Positions 22,340 to 34,030 are shown, counted from the stretch's first letter. The stretch is DNA of 64,000 nt from Diphasiastrum complanatum (GCA_029204225.1 CM055100.1:53053763-53117762); one strand, 5' to 3'. Notes: a model not told the origin generated them from the sequence alone. Translations and numbers: made by a program.

Positions 22340-23760
22340 ATGGCTGCTCCTGGAGGTACTCCACAGGAGGTCAATCCAATTATTGTTAGAAGAGCCCGAT
22401 TGGATCTACCCAAATATAATGGATTAACAAATCCAGTTAGATTTCTTTAGATCTATGCTGAATCTTGTGAGGTCTATGGTGAGATTTATCCTCAAGATAA
22501 ACTTAAGCTGTTTCCTATGGCCTTAATAGGCGCAACACAAGATTGGTACTATAACCAAGATGAAACTGAGCGTACAGATTGGGAGGTTGTTGAACGAGTC
22601 CTTATCACACGATTCAAACCACGGAAGTTTATGGACGACCCTTTCCTACTTTTAAGTAAAATTAAAATGGGAAAGCGGGAAATGGTTTGAGATTACATCG
22701 AAAGGGTGAAATGTCTTAGATCTGAATGTGAACCTGAGCTGATTAATGAAAATGCCATGATTATGTAGTTTTTGTCAAGTCTACCTAAACGGATCAGACG
22801 TGAGTTGAAACGCCATAATGAGTATGCACTTTTGCAAAATGCTATGGACGATGCAATTCGGGAGGATGATGAAGATTCAGATGATGAGCCGAATGTCAGT
22901 ATGTTGCCTTATACAGTAGGGCAGACTACTACGACATCCACCACTATTGCATCAACGAATGCCAATGCTACTGCAGAAATGATGCTCAATGAGTTTGAGA
23001 AACTTGGGAAGACCCAACAGAAATAGATGGAAAAGTTGCAGTTGCAGGTTGATGAAAAGATCAAAGCATTGGAAAATTTCCACGGAGAAGCGAACAAGGA
23101 ACCTGAGAAGTTTGCAAAGACTTTTCCTACCAGGGAAAATATATGGTGTTCTATTTGTACAGGAAATCACACAGTGAACGAGTGTCCTCAATTGAAAAAA
23201 TGAATGAAAATCAGTGTTTGCCATCTTTGTAATTCACCTGACCATGAGACTACTTTTTGCAACTTCAACCCTCGGATAATTCAGCAACGGTATGTCTAGA
23301 TGGGATATTGAGATCCACAATATGGAGGAAATCCAGCAGTAAGACTGCAACAATCTACTCTTGGATACTCGGAACGTCTAGCTTTGTCTGTCCCACCAAA
23401 ACACTCTGCTCCTCCTGCCAATTTGATGGAACCAGAACCTTACGGAAGTGTTGAGCAATGGAGCTATGGTAATGATCAGGAAGGTGGATCTTCATAACAG
23501 TATGCCATTTATGCTGCCGCTCAACAACAAGCCCTGAGAAATTGCACCAGAGCACCACTTGGATGCTTTGCATGTGGAGAAAATCACAGAGTTGTAGAAT
23601 GCCCAAATAAAGAAAAATTTGTACCATTCTGTCGTGATTGTGGATATGGGCATTGCTATAAAGACTGTCTAGCAAGACCAAAGCCACCACCAGCTACAAC
23701 ACCTGTAAATTTGATAACCATCAAGCAAGGATCAATAGCTCAGAATAACCAAGTGCATCC
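22340..23760 (+). pseudogene. gag: Gypsy gag with zinc knuckles, eight in-frame stops
   Basis: ATG 22340 (MAAPGGTPQEVN) opens one frame with the retrotransposon gag core (LPKYNGLTNPVRF, LFPMALIGATQDWY, FKPRKFMDDP, FLSSLPKRIRREL). Three cysteine clusters follow: CSICTGNHTVNEC, CHLCNSPDHETTFC, and CFACGENHRVVEC with CRDCGYGHCYKDC. Stops at 22448 TAG, 22688 TGA, 22766 TAG, 23024 TAG, 23201 TGA, 23297 TAG, 23309 TGA and 23495 TAA interrupt it. All but the TAA are TAG or TGA, as expected of C-to-T decay at CAG and CGA. Confidence 0.88.
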
Positions 23761-24810
23761 TTGATGGTGGTCACCAGAACACAAAAGCAAAAAGAACCAG
23801 TAGTGGATCCAGTACCTGCTAATTCTATACCATTGAACGATACACCGACAACATTGAGAGTCTATCCAAATCTCAATGCAAAAAAACGAAGATATCAGGA
23901 TATGAGACAGTGGATTAAACATCTGCAAGAAGAAGAGGAACTTGAAGCTGCTAAAGTAACAACTGAAGTTTGGTCTTCACCGTTGCAGCCTCCAAGAAAT
24001 TTACGTATGGATATGAATGATCAATTACATCATCACGAAGAACCCTTCAAGATGACTGAACCGGAAGCACCGCATACAAAATTACTCATGAATATTTTGT
24101 CTAGCAAGATCAATATTTCATTGAGAGAGTTCTTAAAGTTGGTGCCAAAAGCAAAAGAAGTCTTAGCGCAAAAGTTAGCTCAAGAAGAACCAGAAGTCCA
24201 TCAGGAGCCACTTTTTTGTGCTGGATTTGAAGAATCTAACGATGTACTCCATGTTGGAGCCGCTTGGAAAAGTGAACAAAAGAATATCACTTTGCTGATA
24301 CAACATAGACAATTTTCTAAAGAAGCAGCCGTGATAGATGGCGGTTCAGGAGTTAACCTGATCTCTACAAAGTTATGTACAAAATGGGGCCTTACAAAGA
24401 TTAAGCCTGCTACTTTTGCTATTAAGCTAGCTGATCAAACGACAGTTCGTCCACGAGGAATGGTGGAAGATATACTTGTCAAGATTGCAGGAGTACAGTT
24501 TGTCATTACTTTCTTCGTGGCGGACTTGCCAGAAGCACCAAATGTCTACCGAGTTCTCTTAGGACGTCCATGGTTACGAGTTGCGCAAGTAATTCATAAC
24601 TGGGGTACCAGAAAAATCACTTTTGAGAATTGTGAACATGCAGTTAAAGTTGATCCTACAACTTGGACTATCAAACCAGTGGTTCAAAAAGCGGATGACG
24701 ATTCATCAACAACGGATCACACTTGTGATCGACCAGAAAAAAAAATTGGGAGTTCACTACGATTCTCAAATGGATACTGTCAATTGGAACGAAGTTCTTG
24801 CAACAATTGA
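23761..24810 (+). pseudogene. Gypsy aspartic protease (retropepsin) ORF
   Basis: An open frame of 349 codons. The N-terminal third is charged linker. Around residue 196 it has VIDGGSGVNLISTKL, the D-G-G/S active-site loop typical of plant gypsy proteases, followed by the flap region (LADQTTVRPRGMVEDILVKI) and LGRPWLRVAQVIHNW, a conserved C-terminal block. The frame slips at about 24737 (a run of A) into the frame that continues at 24740-24880. No reverse transcriptase follows. Confidence 0.85.
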
Positions 24811-26549
24811 TTGTACAACAAGATATATGTGTCAACAAGATATTCAAGCAGAGATGAGCGAGATTTCTTTATTAAATTGAACTTTGGATATGCCAATCAC
24901 GTTTCCACTAAATGTGCTGAATGTAGCTTGGATATCAACAGAACCTATACCAGATCCAATTGAGAATGATCTCATACCAATGAGCCATGTCTTAACTTAT
25001 GATGGCAATGTAGAACTTACTGATGAACAGATTCTACATCATATGGATCCGACCAAATTTGGAGTGCGTAATGATCCTGATGAACCAACAATCAAATCGC
25101 CCAAAGTAGTTATATTGAGGGGAGACGAGATCACAGGTTCGATGACGAAGAAACAAGCCAAACAACATGAAGATAAGGCTGAAAGCGAAAAGAAATTGGC
25201 CTAGCAACAAGCTGATCGCTTGGAAACCTACATCAGCTCCTTGCAAAATGCCCTAACAACCGCAGAAGATCAGGTAGATAAGGCAGTGCAAGATGCCAAG
25301 CAATAGGTGTAGCTGCTGAAGGGGCAATTATAGATGGCCGAACAAGATCACACATGGCTTCAAGGTGAATTGGATGCAACCACCCTTGAGCGTGATGTCT
25401 ATCTGCAAACACAAATACCCGATCATCCGGTCACACCGACGGAGATTGCATATTTATTCAAAAAAGTGGAAACATACAAAGTGGCCCTTCAGGGATTCCA
25501 AGGCCACTTTGATAGGTTCAAAGGAGCAGCTTCAACTGAGTTGGCAAAGGCAAAAGAGACCATCACCGCCTATGAAAAAGCAGCCGCTCAAGTGTTGGAA
25601 GCCGGTCCACAAATCCCCATCCCGGTTATGCTGCAACTCTCCCCTTCGCACCAAGAAGCTGTACAAATGGATACATGGATTGATCATGGACCAGGGGGGA
25701 GCTCCAGATCTAGCAGATCAACCGCCAACCATACCGGCAATACAAGTAGGTCCATCATCATCAAGGACAAGACATTTATACAGAAGGCCCATCAGCGTCG
25801 AGGACCAGATCCAGACCTTTTTAAAGCAACATCCGCATGAGTCCTCGTGTGGTGGATGGGTTCTGAAATTTAAGACCTCCAAGATCGAGGCCGACAAAGA
25901 ATTGGACAAAATACCTGCATTGGGAGAGCAGCCGGCATTGAGAATCACAGTTTTTGAGAAAACTCCGGAATCAATTAGGAGCTACGTCGCCAGCCCTCGC
26001 CAATTGCGGGTAGATCCTTATTACGTGCCAATGCCGCGAAGACATAAACGGAAAGATTTGGGATTGGCTATGGACAAAATCACCATCCATACACCCAATT
26101 GGCCAATCATCCATCAGCCTTACAGCTAGAACATTTCAGTGGACTTCCACCGTGCCTTACAAGCATATCAGAGAGAGTATGTCCACTCTCCGGATCCAAC
26201 AGTGCGACAATCGACAATGTTTGCTAAAGATCTAACTCTGTTGGCATCAGTGGCAACCAAATGGGACGATTGCCTTCCTACCCTGGCATTCGATCCAAAT
26301 AAGCCGATGGCCTCAGAGCAAATCAAAGATCAATTGCCAATTTCTCAACTGTATTTCCACGCAGCTATGATGGGAGGCTCTTGGGAATCCCGCTTCACCT
26401 CATGGACAACTTCCAAGTGGATTGCCGGAGCCCACCGTTGTTTCCTGCCAAACAACTTGGATTTCAATACTGCACGCCTTGACTTTATGGAGAAGGTGCA
26501 GTATCATTTAATTAAGATTCGACGCGAAACCAATAAAAGTCCCCAATAA
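24740..26549 (+). pseudogene. Long coiled-coil ORF of unknown function in the place of RT/integrase
   Basis: The frame from about 24740 to 25690 holds an N-terminal segment (NWNEVLATIDCTTRYMCQQD; FPLNVLNVAWISTEPIPDP), then a long Gln/Lys/Glu/Ala coiled coil (KKQAKQHEDKAESEKKLA; LETYISSLQNALTTAEDQV), with TGA 24878, TAG 25202, 25304, 25310 and 25331 inside. At the G-run near 25692 it slips into a frame that runs to 26129 (CGGWVLKFKTSKIEADKELD; ALRITVFEKTPESIRSYV) and on to 26549 (QLPISQLYFHAAMMGGSWES; KWIAGAHRCFLPNNLDF). I recognise no RT, RNase H, integrase, chromodomain or envelope. It lies between protease and polypurine tract, so it is an element gene, not host DNA inserted later. Confidence 0.6.
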
Positions 26550-26599
26550 TTGCATATTGTAGGTGTTGTGGGACCGCCACCAGTTTTGGTGGGGGATAC

Positions 26600-27094
26600 T
26601 GTTGGAGGGTTTGCGGATCCCAAGGCAACCCTAACCCTAGTTAATAAGTGAGAGGGATTTGGCACCCTGCGTGTGTAAGTCCAACCCGATGATCACATAG
26701 TTATTTGATTGATTAGTTAAAAGTTAATAAAGGACTTTAGGCCTTTTTGTGGAACTTTTAATGTCGCAGGGCCTAAATGTCATGTTAGTGAATAAAGTTG
26801 GGTTTTTTTCCAATTTTGATGGTTCCCACACTTTTTTAAATTTGAATAAAAAGAGAGGCAAGACTGGACCAATAGGATTCAGAGGCCAGGGTCCTCCTCT
26901 CTACTATAAGAAGGGACCAACTTGAGTTGCTCCTGATGTTCATTTCCTCATTTCAATAAAGCAGATTGGTTCTCTTTAGAATGGATTGATGAATGTCCTT
27001 GCTCTTTCTCTCTTTTCCTCCATTTCTCATGCTTTCTTTGGTATTTTCTAATTGTTGGATTTGATCATTATTAGGATTGTTATTTCTTATGCTT
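26600..27094 (+). repeat. 3' LTR of the Tat/Athila-like element, truncated
   Basis: Begins TGTTGGAGGGTTTGCGG and follows the 5' LTR to TTCTTATGCTTT at about 27094, where CTCTCACACACTC low-complexity DNA replaces the remaining roughly 250 bp. The U5 end and any target duplication are lost. Confidence 0.9.
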
Positions 27095-27191
27095 TTGGAA
27101 ACTCTCACACACTCTTTCATATCTCTCTTTCATCTCTCACACACTCTTTTATTTCTTCTTTTTTTCTTACACACACACCCTTTCATCTCTC

Positions 27192-27198
<7 letters not shown>

Positions 27199-27246
<48 letters not shown>
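27199..27246. repeat. (CA)n microsatellite
   Basis: About 23 CA units inside a wider CTCTCACACA-rich tract (27096-27280) that truncates the 3' LTR. Confidence 0.92.
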
Positions 27247-27249
<3 letters not shown>

Positions 27250-27272
27250 TCTCTTTCATTTTTCATACTCCT

Positions 27273-27277
<5 letters not shown>

Positions 27278-27368
<91 letters not shown>
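27278..27368. repeat. (CT)n microsatellite
   Basis: About 45 CT units. Open frames reading Ser-Leu across it are artefacts. Confidence 0.95.
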
Positions 27369-27369
<1 letters not shown>

Positions 27370-27723
27370 AAAAGCTTTTTTCGCATTTATTTTTTTCTCG
27401 AGGCAAGGCTGACTTGCAAGCTTATAATTTGTAAACTTTTATCTTTTAGTTAATTGTATTTGTTATTTTTTTATTTATCAATTATTTTTTGTTTTTTTCT
27501 AAATCACTCAATTTGTGTTGATGCAGGTTGAAGATTATGCAAGCAAATATACAAATGTCGAGCACAACATAAGATATCACCAAGGCTATCATGAGGATAA
27601 CATTTTTGCTAAATACTTTCATTTCATATATTTTTGGTACATAATTTTCATTTCATTCATTTTATTTGTCATAACATGTGTTTTGCTAATACTTCTTCAT
27701 TTGTTTTGTGAATGTGTGTGTAG

Positions 27724-27864
27724 ATGACATCTGCTTCCTTTGTGGAGGAAAGATCGGGAGGAGACCAAGAGGAAGAAGGGGATGAAGATGAAGAGAATGA
27801 AAGTGAAGACAAAGGACAAGATTCGGCATCGGACAATGATGAGGAGGAAGAGAGCGATGACTAA
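27724..27864 (+). CDS. Short acidic C-terminal-type exon or ORF, unidentified
   Basis: ATG to TAA, 46 codons: MTSASFVEERSGG followed by a run almost entirely of Glu, Asp, Ser, Asn and Gln (for example DEDEENESEDKGQDS). A TGTGTGTAG acceptor-like sequence directly precedes it. An acceptor-like GATGCAG at about 27527 opens a second short frame (VEDYASKYTNVEHNIRYHQ). This could be the last exons of an unrecognised transposon gene with an acidic tail, or chance. No partner exons are found upstream. Confidence 0.25.
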   Translation: MTSASFVEERSGGDQEEEGDEDEENESEDKGQDSASDNDEEEESDD

Positions 27865-28085
27865 TAAGTTTTAAAGTACTTCTTAAATATGATGTGTTTT
27901 TTTTATTTGCAAAAGTAGAAAAGAGGGTGTTAGCATCAAAGCCCTGATTAGAAGATGCGAATCTGTACACTTTTTTAAAGTATGAATATTAAATCATCTA
28001 TTTCATCATCTCTATCTCTATTTCACTATCTATGAATTGATTGTTTGTTGGTTATGTTTTTCTATTTCAATATTTCTATTTGTTC

Positions 28086-28655
28086 TTCCTTCAAAGATGC
28101 ATCTTTGTTTTTTTATAAAAGTAAACAATGAGAAACAAACTGTTCATTAATTTTATTTTCAAAGAATCATTGTTAGTTTACAAACCAATCAACAAAAATC
28201 AAACTACTATTAAATGCAATTTATGATTCAAATGTAATTTACATCAATTTGAGATGTAGAAGATACCTCATGTATTTGCTTGTTTTCTCTCTTTTCCTTC
28301 AAAGATGCATCTCATTTTCTACAAAAGCAAACATTGAGAAATAAATAAAGAATCATTGTTAGAAACCAATCAACAAAAATTAAACTACTATGAAATGCAC
28401 TTTATGATTCAAATGTAATTTACATAAATTTGAGATGCAAAATATACCTCATATTTTTGCTTGGATTGTCTCTTTTCCTTCAAAGATGGATCTTTTTTTT
28501 TCCTACAAAGGAAACAATGAGAAACAAACCATTCATCAAATTATTCATTAATCTTATTTTCAAAGAGTCATTGTTAGTTCACAAACCAATCAACAATAAC
28601 CAAACTACTATAAAATGCACAAATGCAATCAATCTACAATTCAACAAATCTCTCA
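28086..28655. repeat. Three-copy imperfect tandem repeat (about 180-208 bp)
   Basis: The phrase TTCCTTCAAAGATG(C/G)ATC starts copies at 28086, 28294 and 28475. Each is followed by AACAATGAGAAACAAA-like, AAAGAATCATTGTTAG-like, ACAAACCAATCAACAA and CAAACTACTA elements in order. The third copy runs into a CT microsatellite. Confidence 0.88.
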
Positions 28656-28666
28656 CATCTCACCTT

Positions 28667-28789
<123 letters not shown>

Positions 28790-28879
28790 ATAGAAAAAGC
28801 TTTCTAATTGATCCCCAAAAAGAGTTGAGGAACCTAATTTTCATTCCGCACGCTTCTTCTTTTTTTTATTGAGAATTTG

Positions 28880-29140
28880 TGTGCGGTAGTACCACGCATG
28901 GCACTGCCACAAACATCAAAAAAATCTTTTTGGAATTTTGCCATGCATGGCAATTTTTCAAAGTCGCGTGGAAGTTCCACGCTAAAATAAATTTTATGTT
29001 TGAAGTGGTAGTGCCATGCGAATTCAAAATTCTTTTTTGTCTCCGTCCCTCCATAAACTTGTCGCGGCGGAAAATTTGTTGGCGTGGCAGAGCCACGCTC
29101 TGTTGCCATGTGATTGCCACAAACATTGCCATGGGAGGCC
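28880..29140. repeat. Palindrome-dense segment (GCCATGGC / GCGTGG..CCACGC)
   Basis: Within 260 bp are GCCATGCATGGC (about 28941), GCGTGGAAGTTCCACGC (about 28966), GCGTGGCAGAGCCACGC (about 29081), ACTGCCACAAACAT (28904) and ATTGCCACAAACAT (29112). The style matches the MITE arms at 4466 and 16522, but no terminal repeat or target duplication could be fixed. It may be a further small DNA transposon. Confidence 0.55.
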
Positions 29141-29339
29141 TAACAAGTCAAATTTGGTCACCGTCTTATGTGCATGGTAAAAGGCCTACATTTGTAGTTG
29201 TGTTAGCATTCAGAAAAGCCAAATAATCTGAGTTTTCACCAATGCACGTGAACCAGTCAAGATAAGAGTAAACGATAATTTTAGTAAGCCACTCAAGTTC
29301 TAAGCAGATACTGATTCACACATTTGCCAAACGTCTTTC

Positions 29340-30110
29340 AACTACAAAAAAAGTCAAAAATAGCACAATAGCTATACGCAATAATAAATTAACAAAGCAT
29401 CAATAGAGCAAAGCTCAAGTTAAAACAAAAGTAAAATCACTCAGAAGATCAGTTTGAAGACAGAAAAAATAGTCAAGATTACTAAGGGTGAAAAACCAAG
29501 CAAGGCAATAGTAAGTTAAGTCAAAGCTAAAAAGTCAATCCCAAAAAGTACAGCGAAACCCAAAAAACTAGCAACGGTAGAAATAAATGAAACTGCATAA
29601 AGAGCAAAACAAGTCAAAATCAGTAAAGAAGCTAGGGCAAAACGATAAAGTACATAAAAAAGAAAGACAAAGCCCAAAATCAAAGACGAACAAATTCGGT
29701 CATTTAAACTAAAAGAAAAAACAAAAGTACATAATTGAGTAACGACAAACAAGATAAAGTATCAACCAGACAAAAACCATACAAAAATCCCCAAAAAATC
29801 ATATTGGGTCAACCGCCAGACATAAAGCAAAAAACAATAACCAAAGACAAGAAAAATTATAGAACGATCCCCTGAAAAGACATGCAAGAGCAAAGTTAGA
29901 AGAACCAGGACAAAAGCCCAAACAAATGAAAAGGCCAAGATGGCAAAAAAATCACACCAAACAGCTAAAATATCAAAATGCCACCAGAGAAGGAAAACAA
30001 TTAAAAGCAAAGAAAGACATACCTTATCGGACGACATGGTAGTAAAGATGACACGAGAAGCAGACCACAAAGAAAAAAGCATGACATCGATACATGATGT
30101 TTCCAAAAAC
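29340..30110. other. A-rich, T-poor tract with strong strand asymmetry
   Basis: For roughly 770 bp the plus strand is mainly A, C and G, with long AAAG, AAAC and CAAA phrases and little T. Minus-strand open frames (29516-29752, 29762-30112) therefore read as Phe/Leu/Val-rich hydrophobic strings and are not believed. The tract ends where the copia LTR-like repeat begins at 30116. Confidence 0.6.
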
Positions 30111-30115
30111 ATTGA

Positions 30116-30780
30116 ATAGGAAGAATCCAGAATGCACTACCACATCAGACCTACAAGGAGAAAACCACCAACCAACATCCACAGTGACAGCCAAAAACAA
30201 GCAAGGTAACCAACACCACCAAGAAGAGGGCAAGGGAAGAGGAGGTTGCTCTCACTGTGAAAGATTTTAGATCCTTAAGATCCAATCTACTCGAATGATC
30301 TTTGGTTAGAAAGAGAAATACACTACCAATCTCACCAATGTAGAAAAATCAGCATTCACACACAAAATGAGATGCAAACACCAATAGAACTTGATCAAAC
30401 TTGAATGAAATGATAAAGTACTGTTGATGTCCGTACAAAACCAGCAAGCTACTGTATTTCACACGTGTGGATCCAAAAATAGCAAATATAGATCATTCTA
30501 CACATAGAATTGCAAGCAATCACCAAGATAGTGCACCAATGGATAGTAGAACCCAAGAGAACCATGTATAAGCATGAAATGAGATAGAGAAGAGAGAAGA
30601 TCACTCTCTCCATGAGTTACATCCTTTTATAACAGGTCCAAACCCTATTTGGCCACTTGGCTTTCCCACCAAAATGCTAACCTTACTAATTTTGGGTCTA
30701 GATTCAATGTACCCAACTATTCAAATTTGAATCTACTCAAACTCGCATTCTAACTTTCCCACACTTTCAAAAAGTGTTTA
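30116..30780 (-). repeat. Putative 3' LTR of minus-strand copia element
   Basis: Lies directly after the RNase H stop on the minus strand and contains TTATAAAAGGATG (about 30625-30637, minus). Its far end, 30116-30239, matches 34360-34485, the position expected for the 5' LTR end. The shared sequence ends GATTCTTCCTAT on the minus strand at both sites. No clear TG...CA border was found, so the LTR reading is an inference. Confidence 0.5.
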
Positions 30781-30781
30781 T

Positions 30782-33700
30782 TCAAATGAAATTTAGACTA
30801 ATGAACTTTGAAAATTCAATGTCTAAGTCTAAAACAAGTTTTGGCCTCAATATGCCAAATATGAAAATATAGCAAAATGTGACGAAACTAGGTGAAGTCC
30901 TATGCTTTGTGACCAAGTCTTTTCCCAATGCTTTGGTGAAGATATCAGCTACACATTCCCTTGAAGACACATGTTGAAGCTCCACCTCCTTTGCAATGAC
31001 TTGCTCCCTCACAAAATGATATTGTATCTCAATATGCTTGCTCCTAGCATGATTTTTGACAATAGAACTTTGATCCATCATAAGAATGATCTTCTTCCTA
31101 AGAATAGATCTCCTTTCAATGATCATGTAATGCTCAAAATAGAAACAACCATAATTGATATAGAGAATAGTGTCCACTTGGGATGCTTCACTATTTCTTA
31201 CATCAATTTTACATATCAAGATGTAACTAGAACATGAAGAATCAAATAGAATGTAAATGAAATGATTCCACCATGCTTCCAACTCTGAACTCTCTAGAAA
31301 AATACAGCAAACAGATAATAATTGTGAGTGATCAACATTTGCTTGCATGTCTCCTCCTCCTTTGTCCTTTGTTGCCTTGTATCCACCATGATACTCCATG
31401 AATGAGCCTCCATCTTCATCTTGCCTAAAGATACCATCATACCTTGATGACTTGACCATGAATGAGTGACATACTGGACCTCCAATAGCTTCATTTCCAT
31501 CAGCAAAACCAGCCAAGAATGCTAGTACAAATCCAACATCAAAACAATGCTCACCAATGTAGCTAGTTTTACCATATCTTGACAATTTGCACACATCCAC
31601 ATGAAAATACTCAAACATGAGATAGAACAAGTAAAGTAGACTTGAAAAACACTTCCTTGCTGCTCCTCTGACATTACTTGAGTCTTCAATATGCTGCAAA
31701 AACATATCCATAACACCTTTGCCAATTACCTCTCCTTTGATGCTCTTGACTAGCTCCAAATTGCCAACATCCCTTTTGACTAGTTGAAGCGCTTTGAGAT
31801 CAACTCTTGATCATCAAAGTCATTGAACAAACTTTGTTTTCCAGATTCAATACTTGATTTTACAGCAAGATAACATCATCCACTTGCATAGCTCCATGTA
31901 CACAAGAAGATCCACCAAAAGATGTTCCACTCTTCATAAGAGTTTGATACTCAAGATCCATTGCTTGGATCCACTCCTCTTCTTTCCTTGCTTGATATAC
32001 ACTTGTAGGCTCATCCAAAGAGGTTAGGAAAACAACATAATTTCCAGAAACTACTTGCTTACTCTTTTGATCATATGTGAGCCTTGAAGGTACTTGTCTT
32101 TCTCTTGATGTTCTCCTTGGTTTTTGACTTGATGAAGGTCCATCATCACCACCATCCAAAGTAGGATCCTTCTCATCGACATCAAGAATGTTAGATCCAT
32201 CCACTCTACCATCAATCATGCTTGAAGACACCTTTGGAATGTTCCCCTCATCAAAAATGACATCTCTACTGGCAATCACTTTGTTAGTAGAAGGAATGTA
32301 AACCTTGTAGGCTTTACTCACCTCACTATATCCAACAAAAATACCTCTTCTTGAAGATGGATCCTCCTTGACAAAGACATCATACACTTCATCCTTGCTC
32401 TTTAGTAGATAGATCCAACAAAATCTACTAAAATCATCAATGAATGTTACATACATCTTAGCTCCACTATTGCTAATTGTAGTAAATCCATGAATATCCG
32501 AATGTACAAGTTGAAAAGGCTTTGTAGATCTAGAAATAGATCTAGTATAAGGTAGTCTATGTGACTTAGACAAAGCACAAGACTCAAAAACATGCTTGAC
32601 ATCACTTAAGGAACTTGGAAGACCAATCACAACCTTCTTCCTTGTCATTACCTCCAATGACTTGAAGATGAGGTGTCCCATCCTTTTGTGCCAAACCTCT
32701 TGAATAGAAATTTGCTCCCTTGCAACACATCCAACTTTGTTAGCAATAACACAAGAATCTAGTTTGAACAACTTCCCTTGTCTTTTACCTTTTCCAATCA
32801 AGACATCCTTCCTTTTGATCAAACAAGCATCTCCATCAAGCTCCACCTTGAGGCCTTTACTTAGCATTTGGCTCACACTAAGTAAATTCTTGGTAATAGA
32901 TGGAATAAACAAGACATCCTCCAAATGAACATTCCTATTTGTAAAGAGAGAAATAGGAATTGTGCCAATTCCTTTGATTTCACACTCACCATCATTGGCC
33001 ATGTAGATCACCCTCTTGTCATCTCCATATGCCAACACAAAAGTGAAGTACTCTTTGTGAAAGGTCATGTGTGAACTTGCTCCACTATCAATCCACCAAG
33101 GATCTAGATCTCCATCATTAGCAAACATACATGAAGACATTACAAAAGCATCATCATTTGCATCTTGAACATCCAAACCATCCTCATCAAGAGTAAAATT
33201 ACCTTGCTTGTCTCCTTGATCTCTCTTCTTCTTGTAGCACTCACTTGCAAAGTGTCCTTTGATGCCACAATAGAAGAACTTGAGCTTGATCTATCCTTCT
33301 TTTTGCCACTTGAAGAAGCATCCACTTGATCTTGCCCTTTAGACCACTTACTTTTGGTTTTGCCCTTGAATTTGCCCTTTGTTAACATAGCATCCTCTTG
33401 AAGTGTCGATGTAGATCCACCTCTTGCTTGAAGCCTATATTCCTCATTGATCAAGATCTCTTGAAGATCCATCAAACTTGGCAAAGTCTTTTGAATAGCA
33501 ATACTTTAACAATGTTAGCATGAGCATCCAACAAGCCATTAAGAATCACTTGAATAAGCTCTCCTTCCTTAATGCTTTCATCTATGCAAGCTAACTCATC
33601 ATTCAATGCTTTCATTCTCAAAACAAAAGTACTTGGACTTTCTTCATTCTTTTGCAAACAAGAAAAGATTTGCCTTCTTAGATTCAACACTCTAGAAGTA

Positions 33701-33903
33701 GACTTGGATACATAAAGCTTCTTCAATGAATTCCAAGCTTCCAAAGATGATGTACACTTAACAATTTCCTTGAGAAGTTCATTGGTAACATTCATCTTTA
33801 TCATGTGTAGAGCCTTCTTGGCCCTCTTGTCATAGCTCATTTGATCTTGTTGTGTTGTTGGTCTCTCCTCCAAACCTATAACAATATCCAAAACATCATG
33901 CAT
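30782..33903 (-). pseudogene. Copia gag-pol pseudogene, integrase core and most of RT deleted
   Basis: In minus-strand order: gag (33903-33472: LHMIKMNVTNELLKEIV, LKKLYVSKSTSRVLNLRRQI), gag tail (33484-33140), protease (WWIDSGASSHMT at about 33090), integrase zinc region (VWHKRMGHLIFKSL), and integrase start (LVHSDIHGFT, FIDDFSRFCWIYLL). The frame then jumps directly to SRRGIFVGYSEVSKAYKV and the RT leader (EEEWIQAMDLEYQTL). The central RT is missing. RNase H resumes at about 31080 (VKNHARSKHIEIQYHFVREQ; ECVADIFTKALGK). 31100-31759 is an open frame with no copia match, possibly an insert. Confidence 0.85.
31100..31800 (-). other. Unexplained segment inside the copia element
   Basis: An open minus-strand frame (part of 30782-31759) with FVLAFLAGFADGNEAIGGPVC and a Gly/Lys/Asp-rich stretch lies where copia RT and early RNase H should be. 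It shows no RT motif such as YVDD. It may be inserted unrelated DNA or strongly decayed element sequence. Confidence 0.3.
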
Positions 33904-33972
33904 CTCAAGAAGTGACTATTCACTTTCCACAATGAATAGTTACTTGAGGTAAGCCTATGATTGGCTTCCAGC

Positions 33973-34030
33973 ATGACTCCAATTGAGGTTGCCATGTAGC
34001 AATGACTCCAATTGAGGTTGCCATGTAGCA
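33973..34030. repeat. 29-bp tandem duplication
   Basis: ATGACTCCAATTGAGGTTGC and the following bases repeat exactly at 33973 and 34002, in the leader upstream of the copia gag. Confidence 0.9.

Larger units (their letters stand above)
20373..27094 (+). mobile_element. Tat/Athila-like Ty3/gypsy element, gag-protease plus unknown ORF, no RT/integrase
   Basis: It comprises a 5' LTR at 20373-21127, a tRNA-primer site just inside, a long leader to 22339, gag from 22340, zinc knuckles, retropepsin, a long unrecognised coiled-coil ORF, a polypurine tract (GGTGGGGGATAC, about 26588-26599) and a 3' LTR from 26600 that is cut at about 27094 by CA/CT repeats. RT, RNase H and integrase are absent. A minus-strand relative at 34.6-40.7 kb shares the LTR and leader and carries RNase H and integrase. 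Read as a non-autonomous derivative that needs its partners' enzymes in trans (inference). Many stops mean it is dead now. Confidence 0.85.

Noticed and set aside
27077-27453. Long open frames reading Ser-Leu or His-Thr repeats
   Set aside because: They are translations of CA and CT microsatellites. The same applies to frames at 28430-28872, 39355-39690 and 41278-41478, and to the Arg-Glu frames at 6865-7147.
28086-28655. CRISPR-like array
   Set aside because: Repeats are long, imperfect and few, with no uniform spacers, in a plant nuclear context.
29516-30112. Hydrophobic minus-strand ORFs resembling membrane proteins
   Set aside because: The T-poor composition of the plus strand forces Phe/Leu/Val codons on the minus strand; no real motif is present.
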